A stretch of DNA of 64,000 nt from Anaerocolumna sedimenticola (GCF_009931695.1 NZ_CP048000.1:2373501-2437500); one strand, 5' to 3'. Numbered from the stretch's first letter, positions 1-9,348 are shown. A program made the numbers and translations. Notes: a model not told the origin generated them from the letters alone.

Positions 1-177
1 CATGATATTGACGAGGCAATTCTTCTGTCGGATAGAATTTATATGATGACAGGAAAGCCAGGCAGCATAACAGAAGAGATTATTATTGACAAACCAAAAC
101 CCAGGAGTAAGGATTTTATTGTCAGTGAACAATTTATGGAATATAAAAAACGTATATTAAACATTTTGGAACAATAA
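1..177 (+). CDS. ABC transporter ATP-binding protein, C-terminal fragment (nitrate/sulfonate/taurine type)
   Basis: The reading frame is open from base 1 to the stop at 175-177, giving the last 58 residues of a protein that begins outside the window. It starts with HDIDEAILLSDRIYMM, the H-loop region that follows Walker B in SsuB/TauB/NrtD-type ATPases (usual form: H-D-x-x-E-A-x-x-L-S-D-R). The 'TGKPGSI' stretch and basic tail also fit this family, which powers uptake of nitrate, sulfonate, taurine or thiamine-precursor-like substrates. The substrate cannot be told from this piece. A strong terminator follows directly, so this is the last gene of its operon. Confidence 0.8.
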   Translation, partial: HDIDEAILLSDRIYMMTGKPGSITEEIIIDKPKPRSKDFIVSEQFMEYKKRILNILEQ

Positions 178-190
178 AATAGTATTATTT

Positions 191-271
191 AAAAGAGTCT
201 TCCTAAAACTTTAATTATAAACCTGGCATAATTATAAGGTAATAATGGTAAGTTTTTGGAAGACTCTTTTT
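191..271 (+). terminator. Intrinsic terminator after the ABC ATPase
   Basis: The arms AAAAGAGTCTTCCTAAAACT (191-210) and 251-270 are near-perfect inverted repeats enclosing a 40-nt loop. The right arm ends in a T-run, so it would stop transcription on the + strand, 14 bases after the stop codon. Confidence 0.75.
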
Positions 272-585
272 GTATAAAAAAAACATTGAAAAAATATATA
301 TTTTTAGTTAAAATAGATATATAAAATCGTTTTTTGTTATTTTATGTAATATTTTGGCGTTATTACTGAATTATTTGTATGCTTTAAGACCGTTAATTTT
401 TCGCATAAATTTAATATTAAGCTAATAGAAATTGATTGAATTAGAAAGGCAGGTTTTTATCAATTATTCTGAGGGTGAGGTAGTTGTCAGCAAAATAAAA
501 AACATCAAGTTTTTAGCTGGGACAGATATGACAAAGGGAGGCCGCATGTTAATCCAACGTAAATCCTACTTAGAAGGAGACATTG
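272..585. other. AT-rich intergenic leader of the diguanylate cyclase
   Basis: This is very AT-rich and holds no family-recognisable gene. No clear -35/-10 pair stands out. A 28-codon ORF (ATG 546 to stop 632) with a strong ribosome site (AAAGGGAGG, 533-541) overlaps the start of the cyclase gene in another frame. It could be a leader peptide or chance. I see no c-di-GMP riboswitch consensus. Confidence 0.4.
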
Positions 586-2187
586 ATGAAACTGAAGAAA
601 CCTATCATCATTTTATTGATTTTTATCAGTAACTTAATAACATACCAAAATAAGTATGATTCTTTAATAAAGGATTTTAAAAATAATGCAATATCAAAAG
701 AAGCTATCCTGAATCGGCATATAGATTTAATCAGCGGTTATGCGGACATTATATCTATTTTTGGTAATGGCATTTACCAGAGTACGGAAGCAAGTAATTC
801 CAGATTTCTTGATTTCGTTCAATATAATTCGAAAGAGAATTATTTCCATACAGATGTTATCGGCGGTACAATAATGGAAAAAACGGAAGGAAATTTAACC
901 GGCGTCGGCAGGATACCAACTGATATAACTGTAAGGGATGATTTAAATTTAGCCATACATTTTAATAAGGTTTTTAATAAATTATATCAAAAACTTCCGG
1001 ATATAAAATGGATGAGTTATATCAGTGAGAATAATTTTATTAACCATTACCCTTTTATTTATTCGAAGGATTTTCGATATACAGATGATTTAAAAAAGCA
1101 AATATTTTATACAAAGGCAGCACCGGAAGAAAACTATACCCAAAAGTCTGTCTGGACACCGGTGTATTTAAACCAGGATAAAACAGAATTAATCGTTACA
1201 TATTCAACACCGATCTATCATAGGAAGCAATTTATGGGTGTCGTAACTATAGATTTCTCAAATTTCCGTTTTAATGAAATGATAGATTCGAATTACGAAA
1301 GCTGCCTTGTTGATGAAAATGATTTCGTTATCGCCTCCGGGCACAAAAAAGCATTGGGTAAAGAGGTGATTTCCATGGAAGAATTTTTGGATATTTCTGA
1401 TTTTACCGCTAATACTATGAAACACATGGAAGTTAATGAGGTAAAACGAATTAATGGTTATTATGTATATTCCATTCGCTTAACCAATGCACCCTGGAAC
1501 CTATTTATACGAGTACCGGCATGGACGATATTATTGCAATCTATACTTACAACACTGCCAATTATGTTAATCTGCCTCTTCTTATTATTGACCATGAATG
1601 AAGCGGAAAAACGGAAACAAACGGCTAGATTATTAAAGGATTCCATTGTGGAATTAAAATCTTATCAAAGATTGTTAGAGAGTGCGGCTAAAATGGATTT
1701 TCTAACAACCACTTATAATCGAAGGGGTTATGAGGAAAAATTAACCGAATATATGAAAGAGACGGAAGTAAATAAATTACCCATTTCCGTTTTAATTGCA
1801 GATATCGATTTTTTTAAACATTATAATGATACTTATGGTCATGCGGCAGGTGATAAGGTTTTAATAAATACGGCAGCTATTATGCAAAGAAATGTATCCA
1901 AAAAAGACATCGTCTGCCGTTGGGGTGGTGAGGAATTTTTAATAGTATTATTTAATAAGACTTATGAAGAAGCACTTATCGTAGCAGAAAACATCCGAAA
2001 AGATATAGAAACTTCCCTTATAAAATTGGAGAATTCACAGACGTTAAACTTTACTATTACCATTGGCGTAGCAGAATATGAGAGGGATAACAGTTTTGAC
2101 CAGTGTATTTCAAATGCTGATAAAGCCTTGTATAACGGAAAAGAACAAGGCAGAAATAAGGTTACAGGAAGTAGATATTTGCTGTAA
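586..2187 (+). CDS. Membrane-anchored diguanylate cyclase (dCache-like sensor + GGDEF)
   Basis: Makes cyclic di-GMP from two GTP in response to an extracellular signal. The 533-residue protein has an N-terminal membrane segment (about 6-20), an extracytoplasmic Cache-like domain (about 30-310), a second membrane segment (about 317-338) and a C-terminal GGDEF domain. The active site reads GGEEF at residues 447-451 and the metal-binding DID at 406-408 is intact, so it should be catalytic. The inhibitory I-site (RxxD just upstream of GGDEF) reads SKKD and lacks the arginine, so canonical product inhibition is unlikely. I chose ATG 586 over the in-frame TTG at 583 because GAAGGAGA (573-580) is well spaced for it. 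No ligand or partner is evident nearby. Confidence 0.9.
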   Translation: MKLKKPIIILLIFISNLITYQNKYDSLIKDFKNNAISKEAILNRHIDLISGYADIISIFGNGIYQSTEASNSRFLDFVQYNSKENYFHTDVIGGTIMEKTEGNLTGVGRIPTDITVRDDLNLAIHFNKVFNKLYQKLPDIKWMSYISENNFINHYPFIYSKDFRYTDDLKKQIFYTKAAPEENYTQKSVWTPVYLNQDKTELIVTYSTPIYHRKQFMGVVTIDFSNFRFNEMIDSNYESCLVDENDFVIASGHKKALGKEVISMEEFLDISDFTANTMKHMEVNEVKRINGYYVYSIRLTNAPWNLFIRVPAWTILLQSILTTLPIMLICLFLLLTMNEAEKRKQTARLLKDSIVELKSYQRLLESAAKMDFLTTTYNRRGYEEKLTEYMKETEVNKLPISVLIADIDFFKHYNDTYGHAAGDKVLINTAAIMQRNVSKKDIVCRWGGEEFLIVLFNKTYEEALIVAENIRKDIETSLIKLENSQTLNFTITIGVAEYERDNSFDQCISNADKALYNGKEQGRNKVTGSRYLL

Positions 2188-2306
2188 TTAAAAAAATTTA
2201 AAATTTACTGTAATTAAATTTGAAAAAGATATTTACATTAAAATTAGTATAGTATTATAATTAATTCAGCAGTAAAATTATTACATTCTTATATGGAGAT
2301 GAATAG

Positions 2307-3428
2307 ATGAAAAATGGGATAATATATCTTAAAATAGCTGTAAACCTAATAATTTTCATTTTAGGACTGCTTTTTGTCATATTCATATTCCCTAAAATTT
2401 TAGCATTTTTTATGCCCTTTGTAATTGGCTGGATTATATCCATGATAGCGAATCCACTTGTTAAGTTTTTGGAGAAAAGAGTGAAAATCTTAAGAAAGCA
2501 TAGTTCGGCGATTATAATCATAGTGGTCATTGCAGCGGTAATTGGTGTTTTATATGCTTTAGTATCCTTAATAATGAGGGAGTCGGTCAGGTTAATGAGT
2601 GACCTGCCTAATATCTATAAAAGCATAGAAAACCAGTTAAATGAATTATCAGTTAAATTACAAGGTGTTTACTCCTTACTTCCTGCCGGTATGAAACATA
2701 TGGTGGACAGGATGAATATAAATATATCAGAATATGGCTCAAAATTAATGGCGGAAGAAAATATGCCCACCATTAGCGAGGCCGGAACGTATGCAAAAAA
2801 TATTGTCGAAATGCTGCTTATGACAATTATAACTATTTTATCGGCATATTTCTTTATAGCAGAACGGGAGAATCTGTCAAGAAGCATTAAAAAGATAATG
2901 CCCCGGGCGGTGGTAAAAAGTTATACTTTGATAATTGATAATTTTAAAGCTGCTGTCGGCGGTTATTTCAAAGCTCAGTTTAAAATTATGCTGATTTTGA
3001 TCATTATTTTATTTATAGGTTTTGAATTACTGAAAGTTGACTATTCTTTTCTTTTGGCAACAGGTATTGCATTTCTGGACTTCCTCCCATTCTTTGGGAC
3101 GGGTGTAGTAATCTGGCCGTGGGCATTGGCTGACTTTTTACTTGGCAGTTACTTAAAAGCAGTGTTACTGATTGCGATATACCTTATCTGCCAAATTGTA
3201 AAGCAGGTCCTTCAGCCTAAAATGGTGGGAGACAGTATCGGTATCAATCCGTTTGCAACTTTAATTTTTATGTTTGTCGGTTACCGTTTTATGAATGTAC
3301 TTGGAATGATTATCGGTATACCTATCGGGATGATTTTAGTTAAGTTTTACCAAATTGGGATGTTTGACAGAGTGATAAAAGGGTTTAAGATTATAGTCCA
3401 TGATTTAAATGAATTTCGTAAATTCTAA
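2307..3428 (+). CDS. AI-2E family transporter (PerM/YtvI-like permease)
   Basis: A 373-residue polytopic membrane protein of the AI-2E/PerM family, whose members include the TqsA autoinducer exporter and, in Firmicutes, uncharacterised permeases or cation antiporters. Two hydrophobic segments lie at the N-terminus (about 8-45), one near 65-90, and a C-terminal bundle from about 155. The conserved block near 245-290 (FLDFLPFFGTGVVIWPWAL) and the later VKQVLQPKMVGDSIGINP are family hallmarks. The substrate cannot be inferred. ATG 2307 has GGAG eight bases upstream. It stands alone, 119 bases after the cyclase gene, with no obvious terminator. Confidence 0.88.
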   Translation: MKNGIIYLKIAVNLIIFILGLLFVIFIFPKILAFFMPFVIGWIISMIANPLVKFLEKRVKILRKHSSAIIIIVVIAAVIGVLYALVSLIMRESVRLMSDLPNIYKSIENQLNELSVKLQGVYSLLPAGMKHMVDRMNINISEYGSKLMAEENMPTISEAGTYAKNIVEMLLMTIITILSAYFFIAERENLSRSIKKIMPRAVVKSYTLIIDNFKAAVGGYFKAQFKIMLILIIILFIGFELLKVDYSFLLATGIAFLDFLPFFGTGVVIWPWALADFLLGSYLKAVLLIAIYLICQIVKQVLQPKMVGDSIGINPFATLIFMFVGYRFMNVLGMIIGIPIGMILVKFYQIGMFDRVIKGFKIIVHDLNEFRKF

Positions 3429-3604
3429 TACTTTAGTATGAATTGTTATTAAATTTAATTAGGTAAATAAATTACTTTAAATAACCCTGTTTTTTTCGCA
3501 ATTATTGTTGACCAGGCTTTAAAAATTATATATTATTTAGTTATAAAAAATGCGAAATGAATTAGGGAATTTGGGGAAGACATTATACTGAAAGGGATAA
3601 AACT

Positions 3605-4393
3605 ATGAAAGAAAATAATCTGCAGAATAATGCTAATTCAATTGTCACTGCCAATGAAATACGAGCAATATTAAGTGATTTTCGTATAGGCAAAAAACCT
3701 CTTGCAAAACTATTGGGTTGGGGGGAAACCACCATCATAAGATATATAGAAGGTGATATACCAACTGCGGAATACTCCAACAAATTAAAAACCATAGCGG
3801 AAGAGCCGGCTTATTATTATGAATTATTACTGGAGAACAAAGATAATTTAACGAAAGTAGCTTATCGAAAAAGTTTGCAGGCTGTGCTGGAAAAATTAAC
3901 GGAGAAAAAGATTAACCTGATTGCACAGTATATGATTTATTTCTGTCAGGGAGATTTATCTCCAAGTTATCTTCAATGGCTTCTCTATTATTCCCAAGGG
4001 TTTTCTCTGGCATTATTTGATAAAGAAATATTTGAGGATGATTATAATGTAAATCAGGAAAATGCTCCTTATTACCAGCTTTACTTCACTATGAAAAAAC
4101 ATGGTGTTAATGTTTTCGAAATTCCTGAAAGCAGACTGGCAGAAGAAGAGATGAAACTCATCAATAAGATTCTTGACACATTCTGTTGGTACGGCCCGAA
4201 AGCGCTAAAATCAATCACTACATCAGAACGTTCCAATTTCCGGATATCAAGGGATAAAGAAGGCAGAAAGATTATTTCAAAAGAAACAATAAAGAACTAT
4301 TTTAAAGATATTTTAGTTCAATATGAGATACATAATCTGGATGATATTAATAAATATCCTGACAGACGGTTTATGCAATTAAAAGGTATTTGA
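3605..4393 (+). CDS. HTH + Panacea/DUF4065 (SocA/GepA-like) protein, orphan antitoxin candidate
   Basis: A 262-residue protein with an N-terminal MqsA-like helix-turn-helix (about 16-60; GKKPLAKLLGWGETTIIRYI) and a C-terminal Panacea (DUF4065) domain (about 110-235; core LQWLLYYSQGFSLALF). Panacea domains neutralise many unrelated toxins, and the HTH usually represses the locus. I see no toxin partner: the upstream gap (3429-3604) has no credible ORF and the downstream gene is convergent DUF2156. The usual GP(V/I)xPxLY segment is degenerate here (PYYQLYFTMKKHG). It may be an antitoxin that lost its toxin, a general regulator, or act on a distant partner. A run of six Gs at 3720-3725 is intact. 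Confidence 0.75.
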   Translation: MKENNLQNNANSIVTANEIRAILSDFRIGKKPLAKLLGWGETTIIRYIEGDIPTAEYSNKLKTIAEEPAYYYELLLENKDNLTKVAYRKSLQAVLEKLTEKKINLIAQYMIYFCQGDLSPSYLQWLLYYSQGFSLALFDKEIFEDDYNVNQENAPYYQLYFTMKKHGVNVFEIPESRLAEEEMKLINKILDTFCWYGPKALKSITTSERSNFRISRDKEGRKIISKETIKNYFKDILVQYEIHNLDDINKYPDRRFMQLKGI

Positions 4394-4456
4394 ATTTTAT
4401 AGAAATCCCTGATTAATAAATTCAGTAAATCAATAGAATATTATATTAAAAATACT

Positions 4457-4524
4457 TAAACAATTTCTTATATATTTTGACCAGTAGTATGTGGATTGAA
4501 ATATATAAGAAATTGTTTATTTTA
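4457..4524 (+). terminator. Perfect 19-bp inverted repeat, bidirectional terminator candidate
   Basis: The arms at 4457-4475 and 4501-4519 are perfectly complementary over 19 bases, with a 25-nt loop and TTTTAG after the right arm. It lies between the convergent Panacea and DUF2156 genes and could end both transcripts. Confidence 0.65.
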
Positions 4525-4573
4525 GACTTAAGCATAACAAATGCTGGAGAAATTTCTTGCTGATTTTAATCAC

Positions 4574-5518
4574 TTATTCAGGTATTGCTGTTTTTACTCC
4601 GGTTATTTTTTGATAGATATGGTATTTGGTCTCCAACCTTATTGGCTGATAAGATAGTTTTGATTTTCTAAGTCCCTCCTGGCCTAAATCGTCTTCTCTG
4701 TTAACAATTTTAGCCTCGGGGAAAGCATGGATTAAAAATTGCTGATTAATAAAGTTATATAATCCGGGAATGTTAATATTTGCTTTTTCAATATGAATAA
4801 ATGCACACTCAATATCAGGGGCATAACTGCCAATGGAATAGGCCTCCAATTTATTGTCTATATAGACACCACCAAGTTCACAATCAATTAACCCGCAGTT
4901 TCTGAAAAGTCTGTGGATACCGTTTTCTTCCATACGCATACTGCCGTGTTTATCTTCATAGTCACGGTTATCCAGCCATGTATCATGGAAAGCCTCGATT
5001 TCTTCAATATCCGCGCAGGAAAGAGACCTATATTCATATCTTCCCGCATAATTCTTTAAAAAAGAATTCAGGTGATTTTTTTTCTTGTGATATGCTTTTC
5101 CGCTTAAGGTTCTTAATTTTTCAGCATCATACATGTAATCATAAGAATCCCTGTCATCAATAATATCAAATTCATCCATAAAACCCGGAATGGTTTTAAG
5201 AATTTCCAGAAAAACCCCGTCTACCAGATACATATTTAAAGGTTCATGCAGATTTTGATTCCAATGACTTTTAATTTCCATAAATACATCTTTGATATCT
5301 TCAATTTTACACATAGGCATCATCGGACAGTTACGATTTCTTGATTTAATTACGCACATCATATACATATCATTGCAGTAATAATGGGTATCATAGAATT
5401 CTTCCCATATAATTGCATTAATAGATTGGCGTTCGGAAATATAGATTGGACGTAAGTTATTGTATTTCTCTAAATACAGGCTGTCCATTATAGTTAACTT
5501 TTTTAATTCTATCCCCAT
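4574..5518 (-). CDS. DUF2156 domain protein (GNAT-like, MprF C-terminal-like)
   Basis: A 314-residue DUF2156 protein, the fold of the aminoacyl-phosphatidylglycerol synthase C-terminal domain: two GNAT-like lobes that use aminoacyl-tRNA in MprF. The motifs GKAYHKKKNHLNSFLKNY (middle) and NREDDLGQEGLRKSKLSY (near the C-terminus) are the family signatures. There is no transmembrane flippase part, so this is a cytosolic stand-alone form whose substrate is unknown. I set the start at ATG 5518, with GGAG eight bases upstream. The in-frame GTG three codons earlier overlaps that ribosome site. It lies downstream of typA, separated by a terminator. Confidence 0.82.
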   Translation of the reverse strand: MGIELKKLTIMDSLYLEKYNNLRPIYISERQSINAIIWEEFYDTHYYCNDMYMMCVIKSRNRNCPMMPMCKIEDIKDVFMEIKSHWNQNLHEPLNMYLVDGVFLEILKTIPGFMDEFDIIDDRDSYDYMYDAEKLRTLSGKAYHKKKNHLNSFLKNYAGRYEYRSLSCADIEEIEAFHDTWLDNRDYEDKHGSMRMEENGIHRLFRNCGLIDCELGGVYIDNKLEAYSIGSYAPDIECAFIHIEKANINIPGLYNFINQQFLIHAFPEAKIVNREDDLGQEGLRKSKLSYQPIRLETKYHIYQKITGVKTAIPE

Positions 5519-5536
5519 AGATATCACTCCAGATTA

Positions 5537-5570
5537 TAAAAAACAGCCGGGTGCCTTTTGGCAGCCAGGC
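5537..5570 (-). terminator. Intrinsic terminator of typA
   Basis: On the minus strand, GCCTGGCTGCC pairs with GGCACCCGGC across an AAAA loop (10 pairs, one mismatch, one bulge) and is followed by a T-rich tail (5537-5544). It sits between the typA stop and the DUF2156 start. Confidence 0.75.
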
Positions 5571-5587
5571 CGCCTTTCCTATTATTT

Positions 5588-7426
5588 TTATTTATTCTGA
5601 CTGTTTCTCTTTGCCCTCATTCGCATTGTCGGATCTAATATTTTTTTACGGATCCTTAAACTTTTGGGAGTAACTTCTAATAATTCATCGGTATCAATAA
5701 ATTCCAGAGCCTGTTCCAGACTTAAAATTCGTGGCGGAGTTAATTTTAAGGCTTCATCGGCACTGGAGGAGCGGGTATTGGTAAGTTGTTTTCTCTTACA
5801 TACATTAACTTCAATATCCTCTGCTTTACCATTCTGTCCTACAACCATACCGGAATAAACTTTTTCTCCGGGATTAATAAATAAAGTTCCTCTTTCCTGA
5901 GCATTAAATAAACCATAAGTGATAGCTTCACCTGATTCATAGGCAATTAAAGAACCTTGTTTTCTGTATTGGATGTCTCCCTTGTAAGGACCATAATCGT
6001 CAAATAATGTGTTAAGAATACCATTACCTTTTGTATCAGTCATGAACTCACCGCGGTAACCGATGAGGCCTCTGGAAGGTATGGAGAATTCGAGACGGGA
6101 GTAGCCGCCGCTTGCGGTAGACATACCCTGCAGTTCTCCTTTTCTCTGGCTTAATTTATCAATAACAGTACCTGAGAATTCTTCCGGTACATCAATAATA
6201 GCTCTTTCCATAGGTTCAAGCTGTTTGCCCTTTTCGTCATATTTATATAAAACCTCTGCCTTGCTTACTGCAAACTCATAACCTTCTCTACGCATATTCT
6301 CGATTAAAACGGATAGATGTAATTCACCGCGGCCGGATACTTTATAACTTTCCGTAGCATCCGTTTCTTCGACCCTAAGACTTACGTCCGTATTTAATTC
6401 ACGGAAGAGACGGTCCCTTAAATGACGGGATGTTACATATTTACCTTCCTGCCCGGCAAGAGGACTGTCATTTACCATAAAGTGCATGGCTATGGTAGGT
6501 TCGGAAATCTTCTGGAACGGAATCGGTTCCGGATTATCCGGTGAACATATGGTATCACCGATATGAATATCTGCAATACCTGATATGGCAACTATGGAAC
6601 CTACGGTTGCTTCTGCCACCTCAATCTTTTTTAAACCTTCAAATTCATATAATTTACTGATTTTAACTTTGACATTCTTGTTAGGGTCATGGGCATTTAC
6701 CATAACGGCTTCCTGATTTACCTTGATGGTACCGTTGTCTACTTTACCTACTCCGATACGCCCAACATATTCATTATAATCAATGGTACTGATCAGCACC
6801 TGTGTGCTGGCATCAGGATCACCCTCCGGAGCAGGTATATAATCAATAATAGTTTCAAATAAAGGTTTCATACTTTCCGGTGTATCATCTAACTCTAAGA
6901 TAGCTATACCGGATTTAGCAGATGCATAAACAAAAGGACAATCGAGCTGTTCGTCGGAAGCATCTAATTCTATAAACAATTCCAATACTTCATCAATAAC
7001 TTCCTTTGGCCGCGCTTCCGGTCTGTCAATCTTGTTAATGCAGACAATAACCGGTAAGTTCAGTTCCAGTGCTTTCTTAAGAACGAATTTAGTCTGCGGC
7101 ATCGCCCCTTCAAAGGCATCCACAACTAATATAACACCGTTAACCATTTTTAAGACACGTTCCACTTCACCACCAAAATCTGCATGGCCAGGAGTATCAA
7201 TGATATTGATTTTAACTCCTTCATAATATATAGCTGTATTTTTAGAAAGTATCGTAATCCCACGTTCCCTCTCAATATCATTGGAGTCCATAACCCTTTC
7301 CTGTACGGTCTGGTTGGAACGGAATACACCGCTTTGCTTTAGTAGCTCATCTACCAAGGTTGTTTTGCCATGGTCAACATGGGCAATAATAGCGATGTTA
7401 CGAATATCTTCTCTTTTGATTTTCAT
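5588..7426 (-). CDS. typA: Ribosome-associated GTPase TypA/BipA
   Basis: A translational GTPase of the EF-G superfamily that helps 50S assembly and growth under stress and cold. The 612-residue protein has the family's normal length. The G domain shows AHVDHGKT (15-22), DTPGH (77-81) and NKID (131-134). It is followed by the domain-2 beta barrel, EF-G-like domains III and V, and the BipA-specific C-terminal domain containing KGNGILNTLFDDYGPYKG. The start at 7426 is preceded by AGGAAG. It is a monocistronic minus-strand unit with its own promoter (7629-7656) and terminator (5537-5570). Confidence 0.97.
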   Translation of the reverse strand: MKIKREDIRNIAIIAHVDHGKTTLVDELLKQSGVFRSNQTVQERVMDSNDIERERGITILSKNTAIYYEGVKINIIDTPGHADFGGEVERVLKMVNGVILVVDAFEGAMPQTKFVLKKALELNLPVIVCINKIDRPEARPKEVIDEVLELFIELDASDEQLDCPFVYASAKSGIAILELDDTPESMKPLFETIIDYIPAPEGDPDASTQVLISTIDYNEYVGRIGVGKVDNGTIKVNQEAVMVNAHDPNKNVKVKISKLYEFEGLKKIEVAEATVGSIVAISGIADIHIGDTICSPDNPEPIPFQKISEPTIAMHFMVNDSPLAGQEGKYVTSRHLRDRLFRELNTDVSLRVEETDATESYKVSGRGELHLSVLIENMRREGYEFAVSKAEVLYKYDEKGKQLEPMERAIIDVPEEFSGTVIDKLSQRKGELQGMSTASGGYSRLEFSIPSRGLIGYRGEFMTDTKGNGILNTLFDDYGPYKGDIQYRKQGSLIAYESGEAITYGLFNAQERGTLFINPGEKVYSGMVVGQNGKAEDIEVNVCKRKQLTNTRSSSADEALKLTPPRILSLEQALEFIDTDELLEVTPKSLRIRKKILDPTMRMRAKRNSQNK

Positions 7427-7876
7427 ATAGTACTTCCTTCCTTTTTAGTGCCTTTTAGGTACCTAGCAATAGATAATTATTCAAAAACTTTTACTCACTT
7501 ATAAATGAATTCTGTTACCTGTAAATAGCAGTTGCTGTCATAATAAATACGGTTAAGTAATAGATTATAAGGTATTATTATGGTTAAACTTTTAAAATGA
7601 GTATAGTCCGGAATATTCTAACTTGAATATTGTATCATATAACAGAAAATTTACAAGGCTTTTCATTTACAGTCCCAATTTTTCAGCGTTTTGCTGTCGG
7701 GAATGAACCATAATAAAAATAAATTAGGAAATTTTTTGAAATTTTGATTCTAAAATGATAAAAACGAGCATACATATAATAATGGAGAAAATATTTATCT
7801 TGAATTTCAGGACAATGAAATTGGGTAACCAATATATTTGTACAGAGCAGGATTAAAGAGAAGGGAGTCATACGAT
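7427..7876. other. Divergent intergenic region typA / SSB-like gene
   Basis: These 450 bases hold the typA promoter and an approximately 200-base typA leader on the minus strand. On the plus strand there is a lone -10-like TATAAT at 7775-7780 without a clear -35 at normal spacing. I see no gene or strong hairpin. Confidence 0.4.
7629..7656 (-). promoter_or_regulatory. Candidate typA promoter
   Basis: Read on the minus strand: -35 TTGTAA (7656-7651), a 16-base spacer, and -10 TACAAT (7634-7629). It would give a leader of about 200 bases before the typA start. Confidence 0.45.
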
Positions 7877-8509
7877 ATGACAGATAAAGTATTTGATAAC
7901 AATCAAGTAAGTATTGCAGGCGAGGTAATGACTGATTTTGTATTCAGTCACGATGTATTCGGGGAAGGCTTTTACATTTTGGATGTATCGGTAAGCCGGT
8001 TAAGTAATTCCTATGATATTATTCCTATCATGGTATCTGAGAGACTAATCGATGTAAAAGCAGATTTAAAAGGAAAATATGTGGAGGTAAATGGGCAGTT
8101 CCGTTCCTACAACCGGCATGAGGATAACAAAAACCGTTTAGTTCTGTCCGTATTTGCCAGAGAAATTAAAGTTTGTGAAGAAGATATGGATGGTGTAAGA
8201 CCAAATTATATCTTTTTAGATGGTTATGTTTGTAAGCAACCGATATATCGAAAGACTCCTTTAGGCAGAGAGATTGCAGATATTTTATTGGCAGTAAATC
8301 GTCCCTATGGTAAATCTGATTACATACCATGTATTTGCTGGGGTAGAAACGCAAGATTTGCAGAGAATTTTACTGTGGGTGGACACATACAGGTCTGGGG
8401 CAGAATCCAAAGCAGGGAATATCAGAAAAAAGTCGGTGAGACCGACTATGAAAGACGTGTAGCATATGAAGTTTCAGTGAGTAAACTGGAATATTTGGAA
8501 GAATATTGA
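7877..8509 (+). CDS. Single-stranded DNA-binding-like (OB-fold) protein
   Basis: A 210-residue protein whose second half (about 100-205) matches the SSB OB-fold (NYIFLDGYVCKQPIYRKTPL, then IPCICWGRNARFAENF and GGHIQVWGRIQSREY). The first half (about 8-90) also looks like an OB-type beta domain. Housekeeping SSB is about 140-160 residues with an acidic DDDIPF-like tip, and that tip is absent here (the end is KLEYLEEY). This is therefore probably an accessory SSB-like protein. ATG 7877 was chosen because AAGGGAG precedes it. An in-frame upstream start at 7838 has no ribosome site. A terminator follows. Confidence 0.7.
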   Translation: MTDKVFDNNQVSIAGEVMTDFVFSHDVFGEGFYILDVSVSRLSNSYDIIPIMVSERLIDVKADLKGKYVEVNGQFRSYNRHEDNKNRLVLSVFAREIKVCEEDMDGVRPNYIFLDGYVCKQPIYRKTPLGREIADILLAVNRPYGKSDYIPCICWGRNARFAENFTVGGHIQVWGRIQSREYQKKVGETDYERRVAYEVSVSKLEYLEEY

Positions 8510-8517
8510 TTAATTGA

Positions 8518-8547
8518 CTAACCGGACGCTTTGCCCGGTTAGTTTTT
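8518..8547 (+). terminator. Intrinsic terminator of the SSB-like gene
   Basis: CTAACCGG (8518-8525) pairs perfectly with CCGGTTAG (8535-8542), followed by TTTTT. It starts nine bases after the stop codon. Confidence 0.85.
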
Positions 8548-8709
8548 GGTAATACCATAAACTACCGCATTTAATCCATGTTATGAGGCAAAGCTGGTTA
8601 CATCATATCTCATTATAGTTTATCATTTAATATTTTTTATTAGCATATATCTCTATAAGCTTTACGTTGGGCTGTATAGAAATCTCGTAGACTGATGATG
8701 CTAAAAACG

Positions 8710-9348
8710 TTAAAATATATTTATTATATAGTCTGATATATAAGGATGCATAAAAAAGACAACGAACCAGGTTATAAAAAAGTAAAAATATATCTCATGA
8801 AATATTAATAACCCTTTTTTCTTAGAAAAGGAAGTATTTAAGCAGAATTTATTGATTATCTTAGGACTAAGATTTTTTACGACGAGAAACAAAATATATC
8901 CCAGATAGGTACCTAAGGTATTAGTCCATAAATCATTCACATCCGATATTCGAAAACAAAAGAGCTGCATGGTTTCAATTATCAGTGAAAGAAGAAAACC
9001 GGTAAAAACAGTCTTTTTTAAATTATATTGTATCCATAAAAGCGGAAGTAAAAAACCAAAAGGTATAAATAAAAATATATTATTAACGTATTGATCATAA
9101 TATGGAAAAATTCCGTCAAAAAGGTCAAAACTAATATTGGTATCCAGATGAATCGTTGTAATCGAGGGGATACCGGTAACCAGAAAAATTCCTGCCAATA
9201 AAAAGCAAAAAACATATGTTCCTATTTTATGAGAAATGGAAGCGGAAACATGATTTATATACTTAAACAGGATCTGAACAGTTATTAAAAGCGGTATCAT
9301 CACAGTGAAAATAATTGTAGCTTTTGTAAATAAAATAATCAAAAACAT
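8710..9348 (-). CDS. VanZ family membrane protein
   Basis: A 212-residue membrane protein with about five to six hydrophobic segments. The VanZ core is clear: NIFLFIPFGFLLPLL, a following helix with SLIIETMQLF, then SDVNDLWTNTLGTYLGY, the conserved D-x-x-D/N-x-x-x-N-T-x-G-x-x-x-G motif. VanZ confers low-level teicoplanin resistance in Tn1546, but most chromosomal homologues have no known role. There is no van cluster here. It is isolated on the minus strand. A second VanZ-like gene lies at 36779. The C-terminal 50 residues add one more membrane segment. Confidence 0.85.
   Translation of the reverse strand: MFLIILFTKATIIFTVMIPLLITVQILFKYINHVSASISHKIGTYVFCFLLAGIFLVTGIPSITTIHLDTNISFDLFDGIFPYYDQYVNNIFLFIPFGFLLPLLWIQYNLKKTVFTGFLLSLIIETMQLFCFRISDVNDLWTNTLGTYLGYILFLVVKNLSPKIINKFCLNTSFSKKKGLLIFHEIYFYFFITWFVVFFMHPYISDYIINIF

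Noticed and set aside
432..632. 66-codon ORF overlapping the diguanylate cyclase start
   Set aside because: It starts with TTG without a ribosome site and has no family match. Only the short internal ATG at 546 has one, and that is noted separately as a possible leader peptide.
3718..3726. Run of six Gs in the Panacea gene as another frameshift site
   Set aside because: The frame through it (LGWGETT) is intact and matches a helix-turn-helix, so no base is missing.
8710..9348. Glycopeptide resistance locus at the VanZ gene
   Set aside because: No vanA/H/X or regulator genes are nearby; VanZ-like proteins are common alone.
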